From: Aureimonas psammosilenae
Lineage (GTDB): Bacteria > Pseudomonadota > Alphaproteobacteria > Rhizobiales > Rhizobiaceae
Assembly: GCF_009176975.1 (NCBI RefSeq)
Contig: NZ_WEZG01000014.1
Coordinates: 62,001-126,000 of the forward strand
DNA: 64,000 nucleotides
Direction of reading: 5' to 3'
The position numbers and the translations under genes were made by a program. The notes beneath the pieces were generated by a model, which saw nothing but the letters and a program-made list of their open reading frames with translations, made no database searches and had not been told where the DNA came from. Each line of letters begins with the position of its first letter. Position 1 is the stretch's first letter. Below, in pieces: positions 59,039-64,000 of the stretch.

Positions 59039-59742
59039 CGGGCACCGTCCGAGGCGGGAGTTTCGTTCGCGGCGGTGGCGGCATCGAGCGCCGCGTCGAA
59101 TTCCGCCGGCATGTGGGCAAGAACGGTGAAGCCCATGTTGGAATGGCCGATGCCGCAGAATTCGGAGCAAACGCCGCCATAGCTGCCGGGCCTGTCGGCC
59201 TGGAGGCGCAAGGTGTTCACGTGGCCGGGAATGGCGTCCACCTTTCCCCCGAGGCGGGGCACCCAGAAGGAATGAATGACGTCGGTCCCCACCACGCGCA
59301 CATCGATCGGGCGACCTGCGGGAAGGTGGAGGATGTTCATCGTTTCGGCGCCGCCGGGATAGCGGAAGGTCCAGGCCCATTGCACTGGCACCGCTTCCAC
59401 CGTGTAGGTGTCCGGATGGCGATGGGGCAAAAGATGCTCGCCGAGCCCGAGCGCGAAAACGAGAAGCGCGGAAAGCACGACGCCCGGAAACACGAGCCCG
59501 CCCCAGACCAGCCAGCGCTTGGGGTCCACCGAACGGCCGATGCCGGGCTTGGCGAAGGCGAGGGCGACGAGCGCCAGCACGAGCGCCATGATCGCGGCCG
59601 CGCCCGCCAGCATCACCCACCACAGGATCGCGGTGGAATGGGCCGCGGGGCCGGCGGGATCGAGAACGGAAAGGTTGCCGGCGCAGCCCGAGGCGCCAGA
59701 TGTGAGAAGGAGAAGGCTGCCCATGCGCCGCCCCCGCTTCAT
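59035..59742 (-). CDS. coxB: Cytochrome c oxidase subunit II
   Basis: Subunit II carries the dinuclear CuA centre that takes electrons from cytochrome c. The length is 235 residues. The lipobox-like ASGC at about residue 20 suggests a lipoprotein N-terminus. Two membrane helices follow, then the cupredoxin domain with VEAVPVQWAWTFRYPG and the CuA loop CSEFCGIGHSNMGF (Cys, Cys, His, Met ligands). A haem c domain is absent, so the complex is the variant without fused cytochrome c. ATG 59742 is used; 59724 is an alternative. Its start is only 12 bp from the divergent start at 59755. Confidence 0.93.
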   Translation of the reverse strand: MKRGRRMGSLLLLTSGASGCAGNLSVLDPAGPAAHSTAILWWVMLAGAAAIMALVLALVALAFAKPGIGRSVDPKRWLVWGGLVFPGVVLSALLVFALGLGEHLLPHRHPDTYTVEAVPVQWAWTFRYPGGAETMNILHLPAGRPIDVRVVGTDVIHSFWVPRLGGKVDAIPGHVNTLRLQADRPGSYGGVCSEFCGIGHSNMGFTVLAHMPAEFDAALDAATAANETPASDGAR

Positions 59743-59754
59743 TCCGGAACCTTG

Positions 59755-60255
59755 ATGGCCAAGTCGACGAACGATCCGAGCCCCGTGATCCAGGCGGTGG
59801 CGAAAAAGGACATCTCTTCCGCGGTCGCCATCGCCGGGCATCCGATCCATGCCATGGCCGTGCATTTCCCCATCGCGCTCGCCATCGCGACGCTGGGCGC
59901 CGACGTCTTCTACTGGTGGAGCGCCGATCCGTTCTGGCTGCGCGCCGGGCTTTGGGCGGCGGGCTTTTCCTTCGCGACGGGCGTCGCGGCCAGCCTCGTC
60001 GGCACGGCCGAGCTTTTGCTGGTTCCCGGCATCCGCTCGCGCGCGGCGAGCTGGACCCATGCCATCGCCGCCATGATGTTCGTGTCGATCTGCGGTATGA
60101 ACTGGGTGGTGCGCCTCGTGACGCCGGATGCGGTTCTGCCGCTCGGCCTCGCCTTGTCGGGGCTCGGCGCAGTGTTCACCGGCCTTGCCGGCTGGCATGG
60201 AGGCAAGCTGATCCTGCATCACGGCGTCGGCATCATGGTGTCGGACGACGGCTGA
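59755..60255 (+). CDS. DUF2231-type membrane protein
   Basis: This 166-residue protein has four hydrophobic helices. The motif GHPIHAMAVHFPIALAIATL is the DUF2231 signature, in which His residues may bind a cofactor, and GLAGWHGGKLILHHGVGIMV closes it. DUF2231 proteins often accompany cytochrome or haem-linked redox genes. The gene is divergent from coxB across only 12 bp, and its 3' end overlaps the convergent CopD-like gene by 37 bp. Confidence 0.8.
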   Translation: MAKSTNDPSPVIQAVAKKDISSAVAIAGHPIHAMAVHFPIALAIATLGADVFYWWSADPFWLRAGLWAAGFSFATGVAASLVGTAELLLVPGIRSRAASWTHAIAAMMFVSICGMNWVVRLVTPDAVLPLGLALSGLGAVFTGLAGWHGGKLILHHGVGIMVSDDG

Positions 60256-60740
60256 ACCGCGCCCCAAAGCTCCGACAGACCGCCCGGTCGAAACAGGTTC
60301 TCCGGCAGGAAGCCGAGCGGGATCGCAGGCTTGGCCAGCACCAGCCAGAAGATGGCGAGCATCAGGGCCGACAGGGTGACGAGGCTGGCGAGAACCCGCC
60401 AGCGGGCGAAATGTCCGCCTTGGTCGAAGATGGTGAGAACCAGCAGCCCGACCCAGACGTGGAGAGACACGAGCATGCCGACGAGGAGGAGTTTCAGCGC
60501 GAACCACTCGAAATGGATTTCGCGCGCCAGGATCAGCGCCGTGCCGGACGCGATGGCGAGAAAGGCTGCCGGCGACACCACCACGACATAGGCGAAGCGC
60601 GTGAAGAGATGCAGCCGGTGAAGGGGCGGCCCTTCGCCGGCAGCTTGGCGCTGGCCGAGGAGAACGGGCAAAAGGAGGATGCCGCCCGCCCAGATCGACA
60701 GGCTCGCGACATGGATGAACTTCAGCCAGACCACCGTCAT
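60219..60740 (-). CDS. CopD/DUF2269-like membrane protein
   Basis: This 173-residue protein has four membrane helices. The N-terminal MTVVWLKFIHVASLSIWAGG and LHRLHLFTRFAYVVVVSPAA are typical of the CopD/HemJ-like superfamily with conserved His residues near membrane faces. Its start overlaps the stop of the ctaG-like gene by four bases. A role in copper or haem handling during oxidase assembly is plausible from the neighbourhood only. Confidence 0.75.
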   Translation of the reverse strand: MTVVWLKFIHVASLSIWAGGILLLPVLLGQRQAAGEGPPLHRLHLFTRFAYVVVVSPAAFLAIASGTALILAREIHFEWFALKLLLVGMLVSLHVWVGLLVLTIFDQGGHFARWRVLASLVTLSALMLAIFWLVLAKPAIPLGFLPENLFRPGGLSELWGAVQPSSDTMMPTP

Positions 60741-61498
60741 GCGCGGTTCGTCGCCGGGGCGTCATTGCCGACGAGCCGGCGGACGCAGACAAGCGCGGCG
60801 ACGAGGTTCGGCAGCATCCCCGGAACCCACATCAGGAGGCCGGCAAGCTGCTGGTCTTCCAGGGCGGACAGGCCGAAAGGCTCGGTGGTCAGGAAATGGG
60901 CCGCATAAAGGGGAACCGGCGCAAAGGTAATGAGCGCGCCGAGGAGCCCCATCAGGGCGATCACCACGAGATGCGCGAGCGCCGTCTTCAAGGGCGGCGT
61001 GCCGGGCGACAGGAGGTGCCGCCACAAAAGCACCGCCGAGCCGAGAAGCGACGCTTCCATGGTCCAGTAGATCAGGTCGTCGCTCAAAGCCGCCGCATAG
61101 GGTGCGGGCGCATGCCAGAACCAGAGCGCCACCACTTGGAAAAGCACGAGAAGCGGCAGGACGGCTCCCGATGCCCCGGTTTTCCGCGCCGGAAACGCCA
61201 CCGCCAGAAGCGGGGCGGCAAGGGACACCAGAAGAAGATGGTGCAGGATGCGTGCCGAAAAGAGCGCCGAGGACAGGGCGCAGAGCGGCGACACGAAGGC
61301 GAGCACCAGCGCTGTCAGACCCAAGACGTAAGCTTGGTTCTGCCGCCTCGTCCAGGTCTTGCGCCTTGCCACACCGAAGGCCGCGCAAGCGGCGAGCCCT
61401 GCCAGAAGCCACGGATCGAGATTGAACGCGCCCGGAAGCTGGTCCGGCATGGGCGCTGCGCCGCAATAAGGCTGATCCTGCCCGATCCCTGTCGTCAT
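60737..61498 (-). CDS. ctaG: Cytochrome c oxidase assembly factor CtaG (caa3 type)
   Basis: This polytopic membrane protein matches the caa3_CtaG family, which assists formation of caa3-type oxidases. Six or seven hydrophobic helices are seen, with LCALSSALFSARILHHLLLV, LWFWHAPAPYAAALSDDLIY and FAPVPLYAAHFLTTEPFGLS carrying conserved His residues. The start is placed at ATG 61498 (MTTGIGQD); ATG 61513 is an alternative. It precedes the CopD-like gene and lies near the oxidase subunits, which supports the assignment. Confidence 0.88.
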   Translation of the reverse strand: MTTGIGQDQPYCGAAPMPDQLPGAFNLDPWLLAGLAACAAFGVARRKTWTRRQNQAYVLGLTALVLAFVSPLCALSSALFSARILHHLLLVSLAAPLLAVAFPARKTGASGAVLPLLVLFQVVALWFWHAPAPYAAALSDDLIYWTMEASLLGSAVLLWRHLLSPGTPPLKTALAHLVVIALMGLLGALITFAPVPLYAAHFLTTEPFGLSALEDQQLAGLLMWVPGMLPNLVAALVCVRRLVGNDAPATNRA

Positions 61499-61616
61499 GC
61501 CCCTTCGCATCACTGAGCTTGTCAGTTTTCCGAACTAAGGCGCCGCCGGCGATCAGCAACGACCGCCCGCAAACGATTTCGTCATTTCGCCGGGTATGGG
61601 CCCGGACATTCCACCT

Positions 61617-63446
61617 TCAGTTCCCGATCTTCGGTCTGTTCCGCGCCTGCGTTTCCCGCAGCGTCGAGTCGGCATAGGTGCCGCGAAGCGCTTCCGCTCC
61701 GCCTTCCTCCAAGAGGTCCAGAACCAGAGCGCTGTGGATGAAGGCGAGGTGGCTGAAGGCCTGCGGGAAGTTGCCGAGGAAATGGCCTTCCTCCGCGACC
61801 TCCTCGGCATAAAGGCCGACATCGTTGCCGAGCGAGCGCAGCGCCGCGAAACGCGACTGCGCTTCTTCCGCCCGGCCGAGCCACGCAAGAGCGTCCACCA
61901 GCCAGAAGGCGCAGATCAGGAAGGTGCCTTCGTGTCCGGGCAGCCCGTCGTCGTTGAGATAGCGATACACGAGATGACCGCGCGACAGGCGCTCGATGAT
62001 GACATCGACGGTTCGCCCGAAAACCGCCTCGTCCACTGGAAAGCCCACCATCGGCGCGATCAGAAGCGCGGCGTCGACATCTTCGCTGCCGAGGAATTGC
62101 GGATAATAGCCGTCCGGGTGGACGGCTTCTCCGTTGACGAAGGCGACGATCCGGTCGCGCTCCCGGCACCAGTCCTCCCGCTCGCCGAAGAGCCTGACGG
62201 CGCGGTCGAGAGCGACCCAGTTCATGATCGCGGCATGGAGATAGCGCTCTTCCGGCTTGCGCGGCTCCCAAAGGCCGGCATCCTCGTCGTGCCAATGGGC
62301 GGCCGAAATATCGGCGAGGCGGATCGCGTGGCCGTGCAACTCCTCGTCGATCGTGCCGCCGAGCCGATCGTAGAGGTAAAGGAGATCCAGCACCTGCCCA
62401 TAGGCGTCGCTTTGATGCTGTTCGGCCGCCTCGTTGCCGTGGCGCACCGGGCGGCTGCCGCGCCAGCCCTCGAAATGGGAGATTTCGTGCTCCACGAGAT
62501 CGGCCTCTCCCTCGATCGCGTAGAGCGGTTTCAACTGGCTTTCCTCGCGGGCGGTGAGCGCCGAAACGAAGCCGAAGAAGGCTTCCGCTTCCTGCACCAT
62601 CCCGAACTTCTTCAGGACATAGAAGGAAAGGCGGGCGTCGCGAATCCAGCAGAAGCGGTAGTCCCAGTTGCGGATGCCGCCGATCTCCTCGGGCAGCGAT
62701 GTGGTCGCAGCCGCCACGATCGCTCCCGACGGCGCGTAGACCAGCGCCTTGAGGGTGAGGGCGCTGCGAAGAAGCTCTTCCTGAAGCGGTCCGTCATAGG
62801 AGGCGGCATCCGACCATTGCGTCCAGCCGATGCGCGTTTCCTCCATCAGATCGCGCGCCGAGGGAAGGAATGCGGCTTCCCTGCCTTCCCGGTAAAGCGC
62901 GAAGGACCGCTCCTGCCCGGCTTCCAAGGGGAAACGGGCGACGGCGACGCCGTTCTCGATCCCGAACCGCACGCCTTCGCACCCCATGCAGGCGAGGCCG
63001 TCGCCCTCGACACGGGCTCCGTTCGTCCGAAGCTCACCGAAGCTTTCGGCAAATCCCGCCAGCGGCCGGAAGGAAACGCGCACCTCCACGCGGCCCGAAA
63101 GGCAGGCCACGATTCGCACCAGGGACGGCCGCGTCCCCTCCGCTTCGGGCGCGGGCATGAAGTCGTGGACCGACAAGGCGCCTTCCTTGGTCGAGAAGGT
63201 CGTTTCCAGGATCTTGGTGCGCGGCAGATAAAGGCGGCTCGTTTCGAAGCGGCCTTCGGGATGGATGGCGAACCAGCCGCCCCGCTCGCGGTCCAGAAGT
63301 CGCGAAAAAACGGGGTCGCCGTCGAAACGCTCGAGACAAGCCCAGTCGATCGACCCGTCGCGCGCCACGAGCGCGCAGCCATGGCAATTGCTGAGAAGGG
63401 CATAGTCTTCGATCGGCCGATAAGGGCGCATCTCGTCGGTGGACAT
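61617..63446 (-). CDS. Glycoside hydrolase family 15 protein (glucoamylase/trehalase-like)
   Basis: This 609-residue cytoplasmic GH15 enzyme has an N-terminal beta-sandwich domain (PIEDYALLSNCHGCALVARD) and an (alpha/alpha)6 barrel. The first catalytic segment is IRNWDYRFCWIRDARLSFYV and a further substrate-site motif is HQSDAYGQVLDLLYLYDRLG. The C-terminal NFPQAFSHLAFIHSALVLDL is the family end. Members hydrolyse alpha-linked glucans or trehalose. No export signal is present. It stands alone; ATG 63446 is chosen, with upstream in-frame sequence lacking family similarity. Confidence 0.92.
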   Translation of the reverse strand: MSTDEMRPYRPIEDYALLSNCHGCALVARDGSIDWACLERFDGDPVFSRLLDRERGGWFAIHPEGRFETSRLYLPRTKILETTFSTKEGALSVHDFMPAPEAEGTRPSLVRIVACLSGRVEVRVSFRPLAGFAESFGELRTNGARVEGDGLACMGCEGVRFGIENGVAVARFPLEAGQERSFALYREGREAAFLPSARDLMEETRIGWTQWSDAASYDGPLQEELLRSALTLKALVYAPSGAIVAAATTSLPEEIGGIRNWDYRFCWIRDARLSFYVLKKFGMVQEAEAFFGFVSALTAREESQLKPLYAIEGEADLVEHEISHFEGWRGSRPVRHGNEAAEQHQSDAYGQVLDLLYLYDRLGGTIDEELHGHAIRLADISAAHWHDEDAGLWEPRKPEERYLHAAIMNWVALDRAVRLFGEREDWCRERDRIVAFVNGEAVHPDGYYPQFLGSEDVDAALLIAPMVGFPVDEAVFGRTVDVIIERLSRGHLVYRYLNDDGLPGHEGTFLICAFWLVDALAWLGRAEEAQSRFAALRSLGNDVGLYAEEVAEEGHFLGNFPQAFSHLAFIHSALVLDLLEEGGAEALRGTYADSTLRETQARNRPKIGN

Positions 63447-63742
63447 CTCGATCCTTCTTTCGCGTTCCGGTTTGCCATCCCAACATGCATAGGCGGCAAT
63501 GGTTTCCGCGCTTCCGACCGGTTCGGGGAAACGGGGCCTCGCGCGCGGTCCAGGTCGAGCCTTTCCCTCCAAGCTCAACGCCCGATAAAGGCGGATGCAA
63601 ACGCCCCCAAGCGCCTTCGCGATGGAGGTCGAACCTTCGCCGGCGGCATGGGGGCGGATGTGTTTCTTCCGGCGCATTGGCGACCGGGGGCGAGAGGATC
63701 GACCTCAATCAGTCGCCGAAGCGGACACTGAGCCTTCGGTGA
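63447..63742. other. Intergenic region with no convincing gene
   Basis: About 300 bases separate the GH15 gene from the isochorismatase remnant. Both strands show only high-GC open frames with no ribosome-binding site or domain signal. The promoter of the GH15 gene should be here. Confidence 0.4.
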
Positions 63743-63919
63743 TCTTATCGGAAGGATGTCAACAGCGCCGTCATCCGCACGACGCTGGAACAGGCGCTGC
63801 GTGCCAGTGGCATCGACACGCTGCTCGTCCTGGGGCTCACAATGAATCATTGCGTTTGCCTGACGGTGCGCATGGCTGGCAATCGCACGCTGACGACTAT
63901 CTCATCGAGAACGTGATGG
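63743..63919 (+). pseudogene. Remnant of an isochorismatase-family hydrolase
   Basis: The frame from 63743 reads YRKDVNSAVIRTTLEQALRA, then GIDTLLVLGLTMNHCVCLTV and RMAGN, followed by a stop near 63917. This matches the core of isochorismatase-like cysteine hydrolases, including the nucleophile Cys in the NHCV motif. An in-frame stop lies just upstream at 63740-63742 and the similarity is lost downstream, so both ends are missing. It is probably a decayed gene, possibly continuing in other frames to the window end. Confidence 0.6.
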
Positions 63920-64000
63920 CTGCCTCGGTGCGGAAGAGGTCGCTGACGTTCTCGGGATGTTACCGATTGAGGGACGCCCCGGTTGCAGGCAGGACAGCCG

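Overview
The window is a high-GC segment (about two thirds G+C by eye) of an alphaproteobacterial secondary replicon, a large plasmid or chromid. The main evidence is a complete repABC replication/partition unit at 3521-7356, a system known only from Alphaproteobacteria and typical of Rhizobiales (Hyphomicrobiales). A curli locus with the alphaproteobacterial chaperone CsgH, rhizobial-type sarcosine oxidase genes and long runs of sugar ABC transporter genes fit this. I cannot name the genus. No rRNA, tRNA or CRISPR array was seen.

Layout. (1) 1-3399, minus: ssuA-ssuD-ssuC-ssuB for alkanesulfonate uptake and desulfonation, directly downstream of repC; ssuB runs off the left edge and SsuA lacks a signal peptide. 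(2) 3521-7546: repA-repB-repC (minus), with a probable antisense ctRNA between repB and repC, an AT-rich probable oriV inside repC, a repA promoter and two parS-like palindromes. (3) 7618-14519: small exported, PRC-barrel and unknown proteins, and a four-gene membrane/FAD-oxidase operon. (4) 14596-16866: a vapBC toxin-antitoxin pair and an ArsR-type regulator divergent from an Old Yellow Enzyme. (5) 16912-29033: a sugar or polyol module with an ABC importer, four Gfo/Idh/MocA oxidoreductases, a DUF993 aldolase-like protein, a TIM-barrel isomerase and a TetR regulator with two matching operator candidates; it ends in a frameshifted solute-binding-protein remnant. (6) 29392-34545: curli genes csgF, csgG, two curlin subunits and csgH, followed by an AprI/Inh-SH3 protein. 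(7) 35369-45389: a GlxA/AraC-type regulator divergent from soxBDAG, then glyA, a serine dehydratase and purU. Together these take sarcosine to glycine, serine and pyruvate and handle the one-carbon units. (8) 45406-55822: one long minus-strand operon (DapA-like lyase, aldehyde dehydrogenase, FAD amine oxidase, betaine-type ABC importer, ProC-like reductase, DMSP-lyase-like cupin) divergent from a GntR regulator with a striking palindrome upstream. (9) 55832-61513: a serine-recombinase remnant, then a cytochrome oxidase cluster with fused subunits I and III. (10) 61617-64000: a GH15 glucoamylase-like enzyme and a decayed isochorismatase-family gene.

The catabolic blocks fit together as a scavenging replicon: sulfonates, sugars or polyols, and methylated amines or betaines are imported and degraded. 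The least explained parts are the GntR-linked operon, which may degrade a proline- or hydroxyproline-type betaine, and the sugar module with DUF993.
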